Shown here: piece after piece, positions 25,937-39,292 of the stretch
Position numbering within the stretch: the first letter of the stretch is position 1
Layout: every line of letters starts with the position of its first letter
Assembly (NCBI RefSeq): GCF_032854445.1
Contig: NC_088295.1
Span: 29,818,470 to 29,882,469, forward strand
Source: Liolophura sinensis
Taxonomy: Eukaryota; Mollusca; Polyplacophora; Chitonida; Chitonidae
Direction: 5' to 3'
Length of the DNA: 64,000 nucleotides
Translations under genes and position numbers: made by a program
Notes under the pieces: model-generated
The model's database searches: none
Seen by the model: only the letters and a program-made list of their open reading frames with translations
What the model was told of the DNA's origin: nothing

Positions 25937-26844
25937 CAACCTTAAAACCAATACCATGTTCTGTGCATTTTGAAACATTAACAAGGTATCAGCAAATATT
26001 TACGTTGTATAGATACATACTATCACAATGGATTCTCAGTTAATACATAATAACCTTTACTCCTTGAATCCTTTTTCTAAGCTAGTGTGTTATCGAACTC
26101 GATTAAGTCTTAGATTATTATCTATTCAAACTTAACGAGAACCAATTGCTCTTATATGCTTGTGACTGGGGTCGTCCATCACAGGTGGAGCAGGAATAGT
26201 ACATACACGTCGTATTTTCAACAATGGTCAACATGTATGTAAAGGTCATGTGTTGGTCATGTCTTGTCCAATTTCTCAAGCTAAGATTATTATTATCATT
26301 GATAATAGGTGTACTATGAGATATTAATTGATGCGATGACGATATCGCCTTCGGGCTGGGAAATTTGGTCGATGGCCAAGTGCTCACACTACAACAAAAC
26401 TGTAACCACTTCTAAACTTCAGAAAATCAAAGGCTTGCAGTTTAGAGGGATAAAACCAGGGCAACGCCGATAGTGTCACTTAGTCGCCTAGAACATACCT
26501 TGCGTCTTTTCAACATAATTGAAAATTGTTTATCGCTTTTCTTTGTATGAATCCGTCCTATTTTAGTACTTTATATATTTTCCTAGTCTTTGGTAAATCG
26601 TGTCAAATGTCGTTTTGGGACTTGACCTTGCGATTACTGACCCGGAACGTCCTTATTGGTTGACGGCTGGTATACGAATTTCTGTTTCGACGCATAGGTT
26701 AATGCAGTTTTGCGCGTAGATATTAAAATCCAGGCCGTAACAATCGTACAAACATGCATTTTTTAAAATTTGTAAATTGCAGCTTTAGGTCGATGGACAC
26801 TATGTTTTGTGATTTCCACAAAACACCTTATAATCCATCCGTGA

Positions 26845-26985
26845 GTTGGAAGGTCTTGCAGCAACCTGCGGATGGTCGTGGGTTTACCCAGGGCTCTGTC
26901 CGGTTTCCTTCCACAATAATGCTGGCCGCCGTCTTATAAGTGAAATATTCTTTTCAGTATGACGTAAAATACCAGTAAAAAAAAA
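26845..26985 (+). mobile_element. 5'-truncated V-type SINE
   Basis: It begins inside the element at GAAGGTCTTGCAGC and continues through CCTGCGGATGGTCGTGGG and a V-like region to TATAAGTGAAATATTC and an A9 end. The tRNA head is missing, as in 5'-truncated reverse transcription products. Confidence 0.75.
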
Positions 26986-27634
26986 TCTAATCCAAATAGA
27001 ATGCCACCTTTCGCAATACAAAGGGTAATTTGTTATCGAAAACAAAACCTAGCTGGACAAAAGTACTGTTTTTTATCTAGAGGTCATTGAATGGTTATGG
27101 AAATTATGTCATTTATACTACAGATTTAGAATAGTCACAAAATGTTATGAAATCCTCAGGGAGAGGGTTGCATATTGCCTTCGTAAATATTTATGTTCGT
27201 GTTACAAAGTTATCACCTTGTCAATTGCCTTACATTTTGCATTATCTGTTTTTTATTTTACCCCCATTACGTGTGCTAACTAACAGAAGAAGAACAGGTC
27301 AAAGATAAAACGCAACAAAAGCATCGCAAAACAGGGCATTCCTATCAATGGTAACTCTTTGTACCATAATACTCATTGTGTGCTTCTTCCATTGGATGCG
27401 TGTCTTATCAGAAGACCAATAAACATTGTAAAACTATTGCTGATAATGAACCAAAAATGTTAAAGTATGCAGAGCTTGACTTCAAATGATATTTTCGTCA
27501 TATTTTAACAATTAAGCAAATATCTGCACACAAAGGCGTTTGTGTAAACTAAACAAAAATATTTTTAAAAATCCAACATCCTGATTATGTTTCTTCATTA
27601 GATCACAATCGTTTTCAGTTGTGTTATATTGGGA

Positions 27635-27935
27635 GGAAACTCAGCCAGTTTGTTGGTTTTCTTTTTTTGTTTTTCTTGTGTTACATTAGCTGGTAACTCA
27701 GCCAGTTTTGTTGGTTTTCTTTTTTGTTTTTCTTGTGTTACATTAGCTGGAAACTCAGCCAGTTTTGTTGGTTTTCTTTTTTGTTTTTCTTGTGTTACAT
27801 TAGCTGGTAACTCAGCCAGTTTTGTTGGTTTTCTTTTTTGTTTTTCTTGTGTTACATTAGCTGGAAACTCAGCCAGTTTTGTTGGTTTTCTTTTTTTTGT
27901 TTTTCTTGTGTTACATTAGCTGCTAACTCAGCCAG
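27635..27935. repeat. 57-bp minisatellite, five units plus a partial one
   Basis: Units start at 27635, 27692, 27749, 27806 and 27863, with a broken sixth at about 27922. Each contains AACTCAGCCAGTT, a T-rich core and TGTGTTACATTAGCTG. The length is a multiple of 3, so one forward frame stays open as a 19-residue hydrophobic repeat (motif GNSASFVGF), but it has no ATG. Units alternate GGAAAC and GGTAAC, indicating expansion by a 114-bp dimer. Confidence 0.9.
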
Positions 27936-30900
27936 CTAGACGTTATGGCCCTCTCTTTATGGTAGAGTGGTCTGATTTTGTTTGGAAACGATTTCCATCC
28001 TTATCTGGATTAACAAGAAAGTTCTCGTCCATAGTTTGGCCACAAAAACTGAGACCCAGGAAAATGAGCATGGAAATGAGTGACATTTAAAACAAAACCG
28101 CTACAAAAGCAAATATTTGTTAAAATCAGAACTCCACATTTAAATTTTTAAATAGTTTAGAATAATCTGTAAAATGAAAAAAAATCCTTTCACATCGAAT
28201 GACAACATTGATTTGGTTACGCCTTTGCCTCAATACGCTCTGATTTCAGTCCACATACGTACATAGTATCTGGTTTGAGAAAATCGGTTTAATTCGGGTC
28301 TTTTCGGTTGTGCGGCGTGTCAGCAGGAATACGGCTCCATGGTAGTAAATTCAATTCAGTTATGACTGCGTATGTTTGCAAGACGCGTCTATAGAGGATG
28401 TGTGACGAATCATGACGTTATTTTAAAGATTTACCGCAAAACGACTATTTCGAGAAAGCATTAAACTGAACCTGGTGTTTTCCACATCGATACATATTTA
28501 TGTGCCTTGGAATGTGGTGACAAACTATTCCGACTGAATGCGAGTACGATTCGAATTAAAAGAAAGCGTAATGGGTGTGTCAACAGCATAATGTAGGAGT
28601 GGTATTTTGGTGTGCTCAGAACCCCGTTGCCTGTTCAAGTATACTCAATAGATACATTTCTAAAAGCAGACATAATGGTAGTTCTAACTAGGTATATCGG
28701 CATTGTGAGAAGGCAGAACTTTCGATACCATTATAGCAGTCTAAGCTATCGCCAGAGAGTCTATAATGCCTCATTAAGTACTTTCCATTAAGTTTTTTCT
28801 TGGTTACCATTCATGTATCAAATAATCAATTTATCTACCTGTTAGTCTGAAAATAAAGATATGTCATTATTGTTTTGATTATATACTATCCAGAAGTCAC
28901 CGTGATCCTTCGGAATGCCCGAGGAAAGCCAACTGGGTAGAGGAAGCTGTCCATGAATAAACCATCACGCAAGCCTTGCCGCCATCGCTGACTACTGAGC
29001 TGTAAACTATACATGACACTAAAGTTAAGGTAAACACATTCTTCATTTCCTATGCTTTTCAGCAGGAAAACGCGGATTAATTGTTTTATTGTCTAAACAA
29101 ATTTCATCTCAGAATTTTGTAACCTAACATTTGGCTTTGCGCCAAATATGATTTATCGTTTTGAAAGTTTACCAAAACAAGTTACAAACATCTATGTGCT
29201 CATATTAAACGGCACATACCAGTGACACTAATGTGTCGAAATGCACATCATCCGCCTTGTAACCTAGCAGTACGCTGGTGAAACATGTGGAGTTCTTAGT
29301 AAGCAAAGTAAAGAATTTATGGTTTAGGTCTTTAAATCAGAATCTAATGAAGTGCAAGACTGATTGTGTACTCTTGGTAAGGTATAGACTTCAACTGGCA
29401 AAAGACTTTTAGTCATTTTGATATTTTTGTGGAGAGGATTAATGGAACTTCCGATTCAAAAAAAAATAACAAACAAAAAAACACAAGAATGAAAGTTTTC
29501 GTTACTGCAATAAGACCGAAATTTGTTGGATAGATTTCCACTTCATTAATTAACATATTTACTGAAACTGCTGATAACCTTTAAAATGAAAATGAATTGT
29601 ACTGTAATTGGAAAAGGAAAAGCTGTTTAGAAATGCTAAGTTCCATGTTCGTAAATACTGCCTCGGTGCGAAAAGTATAATGAAAGCTGTACAGTGCAGG
29701 GTATTGACTGAAACATATATCATTTTAAATTTTACTATTGACGTATCTACTTAAGTTGTGAAATGTGATTCACGTACAATTGTAAATCATTAACAGTGAA
29801 ATGCGACGAAAATACCGTTGCGAATTTATAACCAGAATCGCTTCAGCGCGCGGTTGATCGAAACGCGATTCATATGCAGAGCCAATCCCTGGAACCCATT
29901 CATGTTGCAGTTTCAGCTTCTTGACGAGAGTAGACAGTGCTTACCTACATAAATCTACTTCGCGCCAGAGAAATCTAATTTATCACTCCCAAACACACAT
30001 TAATGTACCTAAAGATAACAATTTCATCCCCACTATGCTAAGGCGAAAGTACGTGGCCTCCAATTCGGTATAATACATGAGCGTTGTGTCTGGCTCTCAA
30101 AGATTGCCTTGTGTCTACATCATCGTTCAGATAAACCTGACAGCTACTGTCTCATCCAAGTGACCCGTTAAGCTTCAAAAATCTTTCTTCGTATCTAATT
30201 TCGACCGTATCTGTGGACAGGGTCATCAAGTTTTTCAATATGCATGTTTTCGAGCGGTTCACAGCATTGAGTAGTTTGATAATATGCCAACAGTATTACA
30301 AAAATAGTGTATGCTTAGCTTTCCTTTAACGCATCGCTTTAGAATACAGTCATGGGTGGAAACAATTACATTTGCTTGGAGAGAAAGTCTTGTTAGAATG
30401 CCAGTTAACCGAACTGCGAGAGAAAAACGCCAGTCTGAATAGTCACAATGAAAGGAGGTGGTGCATTGGTTGTGTCTTTCAACATACAGTGAACGGTCTC
30501 GGTGCTGTTGGAGGTTTTAGTCAAGGCCTCTGTCTTGCATCAAATTGCAAGATAGCCTTTGTCGGCGTGTATACACACTCATGTGTTGTCACAATCTACC
30601 CCTATACACCAAAATTAATACATGCAATCGTAAATTACCTATCAATCGACAGTGTGATCTATACATTGCAGGGACAAAGTTAGTCACTCAAATAAAAACC
30701 TCTGCCAGTGAATGTGCATAGAGTACGATGACTTTTGGAATGATTGCTCATAACCATGTATCGGTTATTACATGAACATTTCAGTATTATCTAAAATTTG
30801 TCTTTTTTTTTCGTAACATCTTAAATTACGGACTCATTGCCATTTTCTGTATGTTACGCTTTCTACCATACATTATTCTACCTATGGCTTATACGGTCAT

Positions 30901-33900
30901 CAGATAAAGCAGTATTGCACATTTGGTATGATGTTCTGTATGATGTTCAACTTAGCCGATCATCTTAAAAGGTGATAAAATGGAGACAGCTATTTGCCAC
31001 GTGTAACATGTGAGGTATATAGTCTCACTTTGATCTTCAGCATGATGATAAATTAGGCAAACAACTATGTATACGTTTTGCAATGCATCTTCCTGTGATC
31101 CCGGGCTATATTGCGGCTGGGGCGTCTTCGCCCAGGAAAAACGCTCTGTCCTCTAAATGTAATTGTTGAATATCACGAGTCGGACATGGACAGATTTGCT
31201 CCCAGGTCATACTCCTTGAAGCATTTGCAAAACTAATATTCCTGAGAGATCTCGTGGTAATATAAATGGATGGCTCAGAGTCAAAATAAGCCAGCAGGCA
31301 CATTGGTGACAAAAGAATGGCGAAGAACATGAAACAGGTCTTTCCCCAGGACACTGCCGTTAGATTGAAAGATGCCCGACTGCCTCTCAACTACAATATG
31401 CACACTCAAACAAAACAATGCGGGAGCTCATAAAAGTAGGACTATATTTGATTGAGATTAATGAATTATTTGACAGCCTGTATGTTAAATCTCGTTAGAT
31501 GTTTTTGAAGCAATAGCATTTGTTGATAATACTGTGATGCAAGCTCTAGGGAGACGTCGTCCTGTGGAAACCTTTTGCCACGGGAGTAATAAGGGGATTT
31601 AGGGAAAACGTCAAGGTTAAGCCAATACATCCATCGTGGTAATTCGTTGATAGCACCTTGACAATATTTGACGGATATCTCGCGGAAATGCTTTTGGCAA
31701 TTTTGCTGCTCTTGGTGCTTATACATAAATGTACATGTATGTGGGTTGTCCGCAGCCTGTATGCACTTACGTGTATAGTGGTACCATGCATCTGCTTTAG
31801 GCATAATGAAGGCCGATAACTGATGTATTATATAACAATATGGTATTATTTATTAGCGTAGGATGCCGTCTGCAGTTATAGATGATACATGCAGGATGCG
31901 TTATACTGAAACTGGGGGTCACTAGAGCCAATTTAGCCATATCATGTAACACAGCCACTCTACCAGATGTCACATCACTGACAGATGTCTAACCATCTCC
32001 AAGGAATTATCTAACCTCTAGGACAGCTGTATTTACCAACCTTCCATCATTAAATATCTATCAATCAACTCACTTGCCAGTACTCTTTCTTTATATCCAT
32101 GTATTAATGAGTGTCTAGGCTACTGTTGGTTGAACTAAAGTTTACTCCCTGATAAAATCCTGCTTGATAGATCCTATTGATGGTGATGACATTGTAAATG
32201 TTTGACATGAGAGGAGTAATCCAATCTGTTACAGTATATAGACCGATGAATACTGAACATGTCAGCTAAATAGCCATGGCGTTAAAGTGCATGATACAGT
32301 GGACAAGCAAAAGGTCAGACAACTATAGACTCACTTTATTTTGAAGCCCCACAGGGGTACAACGTTCACTTTACGTACCAGGATTGATAGCACTGTTTCT
32401 GATTTTCCTCAATAAAATTATTGATATATGTATACATATATCTATTCTATACCTTCAGTTTACAGCTGAACAATTTCCTTGACGAGAACGTTTCCATTTC
32501 CATTCTAATTTCTAATTCTAATTTTCCATTCTACTGTGTCCGGTTGCACTAAGCCTATTACTACGCAAAGGTTTTACGGCCTGTGATGAGAAGAGTTTAC
32601 CGTATTGGGAGTCTCCTAGTTATCACATGAAAGTCAATGACATGTGTTACGGTATTGAAAACAGCAACAGAAAACAGACTCAGTGACTCAATATTACAAT
32701 GTAAACAATGCTTTATATATAAAATGAGACGTACAGTTTTACAGACAGTTCAACAACATAAAAAACATACACATCAGTATTACCGGTCTTTAAAAGTTTC
32801 CAGTTCACCTTTGCATCCCAAGGAACGTATTCCAGGAGATCCAACGTAAAGACCATGGGATAAACACACAATTCACACAAGTCGCAAATTGTCCCAGTCA
32901 GATACTTCGCTAGGTTAGCGAACGCGAACACAATACACAGGTTACACAGAACTGGAACAGTCAAGCCTTTGAATGACGTCACACCCGCAGAGCACAACAC
33001 AGGGTAAATCCAGGCATGGAGGTATAATCCACTTTAGAACAGTCACAGCTCCCGCAGAAACTCACAAACGAGCCGTTCAGAGACGTAGAGTAATGTCACC
33101 TTGTGGCAGAACGAACGTCCTTTGCAAAACTGAAAACTTCAGTTTAGAGTCTGTGACGACCTTGTCGGTCAGGTGAGGTCAGCGTGTTAAACAAATTACA
33201 CAGTCAACACTGTATAATCATAATAAAGATCCGAACACCAATAAACGTGACTTCCGCAGAAATTCACTTAAACCAGACATCAGTACAACTGTGGTACACA
33301 AACGGTGCCGGCATAGAAATCTGTCCACCCAAACGAAACTGGCAATCCCAACTCATATCAATATAATGGACTCGATACGAGAGCGTCGCACACTCTCCTG
33401 GCTCCCAGTGGATGCAGCAAAAATACCTCCTCTCTGCACAGAAAACACGGCTTATATACGTTCCAGGTGGATTCAACTATTCTTAAACACAGAATTAACA
33501 GCCAATGAAATAAACGAAGCATTGAACAAGGTGCTTTCGATCCGGTCCGCGCTGTACACATATAACAAGGCCTGTTATGCTTTCACAAAGGTCCACAGAC
33601 TAACAGTACATGAAAACGTTAAATAGTCATACATAACACATGTTTATAATAAATATCGAGTACAAAATACAAACTATACAAACTAAATTTAATTCTCTTT
33701 GTTAAAACAGCATTGTTCACCCCTTCTTGTTTCTAAATTAAATTATGTTGACATAGTGAGAGAAAAACATCACGTTAGTTTAAATTTCCGTAATACACAT
33801 TACACTTTTGCTTCGGTCATCGAGTTCTTTCTTCTCCACTTCTCTTTCTCCTCTGCAATTTCAACTATCCTCTGTCGAAAGACACCCTGTTCAGTGATAC

Positions 33901-36784
33901 TTGTCGACAGTGACGTTATCGGTGTAAGCCAATGAACATTCTCCAAAACAAAGCTTTGGTGAAAGAGTACTAATTTCCATTAGTAGATATGCTGGTATCG
34001 TTAATAACATCTGTGAAAAATCCAGAGATATACAGTTCTACACATTTCACGGACAGTACAACGTATTCTTCCGGAATAATCAGAACAGCAGCGGTTATCC
34101 CTGACAGTTCCCAGCCATTGAAAACATTGGTCGTTTCCATTGATTAATCAGAACGGTCTTAATTAATTATATCTACATTCCCACTGGGCGTATTTGTTTG
34201 CTGTTTCAACAGAGGGCAAGTAGATAAAAAGATACGGCCCTATAGGTACCAGTAGGTCGACGTCAACCAGTTCAGAATGATATGTTTAAATGTTCTTTTG
34301 TGTATGCAAGTGCACGGTCGTAGGAAACATATCGAACGTTTTTTGCAGTCACGCAATATTTCTACGCATTTTAGATTTTTGGCACTGCATTTGACATCAC
34401 TCTTAGATTATGTAAAAGAACATTAAAGTGAAATGTGTGAAACGGAATTTGATAAAACATCTGCATCTGATTCACACCAATCTACTGTACTTTTTTAAAG
34501 AAAAGGTGAAGTTAGAATTTTGATCAGTTCCCATCATTCCACATCCAGTAGAAACCTGAGTTAAATTATTGTAAGTACTTGTCCTTATTCTTCTAAGGAC
34601 ATTCGTTTTTTTTGGGTCTATGACAGGAACTGAATATAACTGAAGACTGTCGTGCATTCCCAGCTGTAAATATAACAATTTTGGAAAATGTTCATTACAT
34701 GTAAGTGTCATGAGAGATTTCATGAAGAGACCGAAATAATGCAATTTTTATCTGTCTTGTTCCATGCAGTCTTTCAGTCCGGAATTATATCATGGATATA
34801 ATTGTAATTGACTTGGATTGTCAGGAAACTCAGAAAAAGCAGCAAAAAGAATGGAAGATGGCTTGTCATCCGTTGTCATCGGACAGGTGACGTCTTAACC
34901 GATAAATCCTAAAAGTAGCGGATTTGTTCCTTTTTTGTTTTACCTAAAGGAGTAGGTGCAGAATTATTAAAACTTTAGATGTTTTGTAAGATTGATCTGG
35001 GTAAGGAGCTGAAAACAGATAAACCAGCTAAAACTGTCCCCAGAAGTAATTCTCTGTTTCTTTTTAACCATTTTTGCTACTCCATAATAGAACTGAAAAT
35101 ATAGGGTAAAAATTCGACGACCTTTTCGGTTCACATCACAAGTACTTCATTCATGTGCCTGTTGAACACAGGGTGAATGAAACACTGACGTGATCTGTAA
35201 CTTATAATTGTCAAAATCGAGGAGCCAGTTGTAATAATAAGTAAAGTGAAGCATGATCTGTAAACTATTTCAGTGGAAACATGTTGCAATTTGAAATTCA
35301 TTACAATAAGTATTTCAGAAAAGCAGTTTACAAAGCCAACAGCAAATATTCCATTAAAAACATTATAAATTAGAAATGAACAGAACATCAACAGGATGTT
35401 CATCTCTTTGAACATATTTCTTCTTTATTTGGTGCGTTATTGAAGTCAGTCTAGCATTGTTTTGTTTTGAGTTTAATATTTTACACAATTTTATAATATT
35501 AATAGTTTGGTAAGTTAAAATATGCTATAGTCTGTCTCTTTTAGCCAGTCACCTATATTCAGCTGTCCGTAAAATCAGTCATGCTTGCTACCAAAATTAT
35601 CCGTGACACGCAGCAACATTATCTCAACGTATTAGCGTTGTGAAAATTAATTTAAATTTGTATTAGTTTTCTCCTATTAGAACTGTTTGAACATTTATAC
35701 AAAGTGCTTGCTGAATCATTTTATCAGAAAACATGTGGAGAATGAAACGTTTGTCTTTTTAATGACAACAAAATAGTTAACCATGATCGTAGCCTGACAG
35801 AATTGAAAAAGCGGTTTGAGGCATTTTTAAAACCGATCCAAAACGTGGGAGTGGTATCATTTTTTGCAGATACAAATAATATGTTCACAGATGAAAATGT
35901 CAAGGGCTCAGCATGGAAGCATTTCGAGTTCTTTTGTGCGCATATTAGTTAAATCAAAGGAAATAAAAATGGCCGTCGGCTACTAGTCGTTTATTTATGT
36001 TTGTTTGACGGAAAGGTGTCCACTGTTTAAAAGATATCAACTAATGCTTTTCCTTCTCATGGTGAATGGTTTATTTCTTGGATCTTATTTTTCATTGCTT
36101 ATGCGTTTTTCTTTTTAACCAGCGGTTGCTGTTCATATTCCTCCAAGGAACATTGTTGCTCGCAGGGCCTTTATTTGAAACTGTGAAAACCACTTACGCT
36201 GTTTACAATCTCTTCACAAGACTGAATCACAAATAGTGGCCTGCTGGTGAGCATTCATTATTGCGTACAGCAATCCGCGGATGGAATTGCACACCCCATG
36301 AACGAAAATGGAAATGTTCATTGTCTGTAGGAATGCTTATCTAACCAGACAAAAGTGCGTTTTACACGTTGATCCATTTCAGGTGTACATGGGGTTCTGA
36401 TTTCTTTCTTGACTATTGTCTGCATTAACTGTCCATCTTCCAGCCTTTAAGTGCTTTTCATTCTTCCTACATTTTTCACATACTACAGTTTGAAAGGCTG
36501 AGAAAAGGAAATCGTTGAAATTAAACACATCTCAAGATGTCAGTGCATTTTCATCATTGACTAAAAGGCCGCAGTGGGTTGTTGTCTGTTCGCCACTGAT
36601 TCCCACTTTATGGTAGGTTTAAGTGTGGAGAACATCTGGCAACGACGAGTTGCCGACCAATTTCCATGGTCCAGTCCTTCGCCAGAGTTGTATTATGTTG
36701 GATAATTGAGTGACTATGAGATTAAACTTAATTTTCCCACCGCTGAGGGCGACCAGTTGATAAACAAATGATCTCATTCTTTAT
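27936..36784. other. Unassigned stretch without a supported gene
   Basis: Two minus-strand open frames (31466-31804 and 31106-31390) lie in the same phase 76 bases apart; neither resembles a known family and the second lacks an ATG. Bases about 32850-33620 are less AT-rich, with overlapping ORFs on both strands and motifs such as TGTGACGACC that recall LTR ends, but I found no paired LTR. Confidence 0.3.
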
Positions 36785-36920
36785 GGTTTACTTATTTATT
36801 TGATAGGTTTTTACGCCATACTCAGAGTCTGGGGAATCACAGGACCATTCGCAGGTTGCTGGTAAACCTTAATACTTACGTCTGGACAGGAATCCTGATT
36901 GAGCTGGATTTACTCTTTAT
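36785..36920 (-). mobile_element. Diverged, internally deleted V-type SINE
   Basis: TTATTTATTTGATAGG, TTTTTACGCCATACTCA, CGCAGGTTGCTGGTAAACCT and GAGCTGGATTTACTC occur in family order on the minus strand. Most of the V region is deleted and the outer head is gone. Confidence 0.6.
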
Positions 36921-37199
36921 AAAAAATCGTGTCTATTATTATTGATGTCTTTATTTTATTGCGGTGATACATCGTATTCGGAACATATTGCTTAAAGACA
37001 GAAAAAATACTAACGCAAAGTACATATGAGATGAAAGATCATTAAACACTGTCCAAAAAATAGTTCGGTTTTGATTTTTTAAAACAACCTACATGTAGCA
37101 GTATTGTTACGACCCAAACTGTCTGTATTATAAAGAGATGGCTTGTTCGAAATACACGACAGTTTAGCCGCAAAAAAAAAGTAACCAAAACCAGCAGAT

Positions 37200-37220
37200 T
37201 TTATTTTACAACAATTTATT
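37200..37220 (-). terminator. Paired polyadenylation signals (AATAAA) after the 37.3 kb open frame
   Basis: AATAAA occurs on the minus strand at 37220-37215 and again at 37205-37200, about 80-100 nt past the TAG of the upstream open frame. A GT-rich then T-rich stretch, including a T9 run, follows within about 30 nt, as in a normal cleavage and polyadenylation site. The arrangement supports a transcribed 3' end here, but such hexamers are frequent in AT-rich DNA. Confidence 0.35.
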
Positions 37221-37296
37221 AGGTTTAACAAGAACAGATAACAAGACGTTTACAAACACTTAAGTACTTAAGTTTAACAAGGAAGGATAGCAGTAT

Positions 37297-37914
37297 CTAT
37301 ACAAATACTAAAGTACTTACATGTACAACGGTGTCAAGTCCAAAAGGACGCATATACCCCACAATGCTTAAAAATTGCACAGAGGCAATATTCATGAGAG
37401 GGAAAATCCACAGTGTAACTGAGTGTATGACGAAATATACACAAAATTCCACAGACAGGGTCCGTGTACTAATAAGCACTGTGTACACAAGAGCACAAAT
37501 TAAATATACAAGTTCAGACTGAACACGTGCTCGGTGGAGATATGATATAACAAAGCTAGAGGCTATAAAGACACCAAAATTCATCGCAAAAGGCCTACTA
37601 AAGTAATACACACCGAAAGCATCCAAAACTCTCAATAATTCTCCTTTCTCCCTTCTTCTCCTTGACCTGCTTTCATAGGTCTTATATAAACTGGTGGAAT
37701 TTTCTAGAATAAGAAAACTCCTGAACACTTGTTGTAAACAAACAGGCCCCAAACTGAGGGTATTCTGGAACATTCTAAGGCAGATGCAGACAGCAGGCCC
37801 TGAACTCAGCATATGTAAACAGTAACAAGCTAAATTTAGAAGCTGACGGCAGTTGTGCACATAACAGTGTCCATTTGAAACTTCGTATTCTATAGTGGCC
37901 TTTCTTGCACATAA
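37297..37914 (-). CDS. Unidentified open frame, possible terminal exon of a membrane protein
   Basis: The frame is open for 205 codons between a TGA at 37915-37917 and the TAG at 37297-37299, unusually long for this AT-rich DNA. Numbering from the GTG codon at 37860, the product has a basic stretch (RSRRRREK, residues 65-72) and hydrophobic segments at about 81-107, 114-131 and 137-168. It lacks a convincing N-terminal Met, so an exon beginning at a splice acceptor is more likely; a pyrimidine-rich TTTTCTTATTCTAG lies inside the frame just before residue 53. A GTAAGT at 37320-37315 could be a donor, so the last codons may be intronic. Two AATAAA signals follow within 100 nt of the stop. I do not recognise the family. 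Chance, a retrocopy or a decayed transposon frame remain possible. Confidence 0.3.
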   Translation of the reverse strand, partial: LCARKATIEYEVSNGHCYVHNCRQLLNLACYCLHMLSSGPAVCICLRMFQNTLSLGPVCLQQVFRSFLILENSTSLYKTYESRSRRRREKGELLRVLDAFGVYYFSRPFAMNFGVFIASSFVISYLHRARVQSELVYLICALVYTVLISTRTLSVEFCVYFVIHSVTLWIFPLMNIASVQFLSIVGYMRPFGLDTVVHVSTLVFV

Positions 37915-38916
37915 TCAATCTGGTGCTTTGTGCCACTTAATGCATCATTCAAATTGCATGTACATATACATATAGAACTGAGAATGGAATTTCCGGAAGG
38001 ACCTTGAGACAAACTGTTTCTTGCAAAAACATGGATGTGACGTCACTGATACCCTCTCTGTCAGGACATAACACAGCAGAAAATCTGATGTTTTGAGAAA
38101 ATTTTACTTGGTTGGAAAAAATCTAAAAAAGTCAAATTATTTTCCAGATCGGAGCTTAATGGTCTTTCATATGATATATACTTCATTTTAGTGTTTTCTT
38201 TGTCTCTAAGCATCAAGAGCATTGCTACTTATTCTGTCAGTTATATATTTTAGCGAAACGAGACATTTTATGGCAAGCCCAACTTTCTGTCAGCAGTTGA
38301 TGTTTGTTATTGGCTTCGTAGTCAGTGCATTGTCAGCCAATCATTGATTCTCCCTTCACACGTCGATGTCCTGGGGGTTATATCTTTACAATCGCACTTC
38401 TACGTCTAGTGTGAAATAAATCTATTCCATACACTACATACTTCTTCCTTCGGGCACAACTCACGTTGTTCTGAACTCCTGCCAATGTCAACAGCTTAGG
38501 TAGAATCTAACTGAACCATGAAACATGGATATTTATGAAGGACATTTCATGGCTTTAAAAAAATAAATATGACTTAGTAACTCAAGTTAGATAATGTCGG
38601 ATATCGTAAGATTCATTAAATGAAGATGGAGGAAAACGAATTGGAGGAAAATAAATTGAATTTATTTAAAAATGTTAAATCATGGGCTTTGATATTTCAC
38701 ATTCGAGACTTGTTAATGTACCAGTCGAATCCTGAGTGTTCGTTTACGTAGTGAAAAAGGAATCACCATATATTTATGTTGAGGGCATTGGTTCAAAATA
38801 CAGGGGTCAGAGTTTGGTAGAATTCAAGATTAACGAACTGTTTTACAAGGTCTTACTTTTTCGGCTGCGAAAAACGTTTAAAAGAAGTACGTTTCTCTGT
38901 AGTTATCGAACCTAAC

Positions 38917-38941
38917 ATCGTTATCAAGTATTGATAACGAT
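38917..38941. repeat. Perfect 11-bp palindrome
   Basis: ATCGTTATCAA and TTGATAACGAT flank a 3-base spacer just outside the left arm of the long inverted repeat. A partial echo (GTGATAACGCG) lies outside the right arm at about 39280, so it may be part of the same element's end. Confidence 0.7.
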
Positions 38942-38958
38942 ACTAGTAACTACATCGA

Positions 38959-39281
38959 AACGTATACTTTGATAGGCCTTCGATTCCCCGTCAAGTATCA
39001 GAATGCTTGGGGTGCGTAAGGTAGTTAAACGTTCAAACGATGAAATGAAATGGCGATTTTCCACAACAATATACTGGCTTGATAAACCAAGAAGTTTTAT
39101 ATCCATAAGAATTCCTTGTCCAGTGTACTTCCATCCCAACTTCTATTCTGCCACTCAAAGAAGCCACTATATTGTTGTCGAAAATCGCAATTTCATTTCA
39201 TCTTCTGAACGTTTAATTACCTTATACACTCAAAGCATTCTGATACTTGACGGGGAATCGAAGGCCTCTCGAAGTATACGT
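38959..39281. repeat. Long inverted repeat (fold-back), arms about 113 bp
   Basis: The left arm 38959-39071 and right arm 39169-39281 are reverse complements with about one mismatch in ten. Both contain, in the appropriate sense, GCCTTCGATTCCCCGTCAAG and GATGAAATGAAAT. They are separated by about 97 bases that themselves show weak complementarity. The right arm ends 11 bases before the assembly gap. This is typical of fold-back or MITE-like elements. The ORFs in this region are translations of the arms. Confidence 0.8.
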
Positions 39282-39292
39282 GATAACGCGTC

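Larger units (their letters stand above)
21890..26844. other. Largely featureless stretch
   Basis: Apart from the H copy at 23.8 kb and homopolymers (A-rich 23337-23370, T14G14 at 25.9 kb) I saw no gene or repeat. Possible second-family SINE body fragment near 24670-24695 (ACAGTATACTGACACCAG). Confidence 0.4.

Noticed and set aside
31466-31804. Possible neuropeptide Y-like precursor (LAxxYY spacing and a TRF ending)
   Set aside because: There is no amidation glycine, no signal peptide and no suitable splice site; the resemblance is short and probably chance.
33451-33458. TATATAAG on the minus strand as a second promoter
   Set aside because: No initiator-like motif at the expected distance and no gene downstream; such strings are common in this composition.
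35131-35415. Hydrophobic 94-codon ORF as a transmembrane exon
   Set aside because: No acceptor, donor or polyadenylation site supports it, and AT-rich DNA readily encodes hydrophobic residues.
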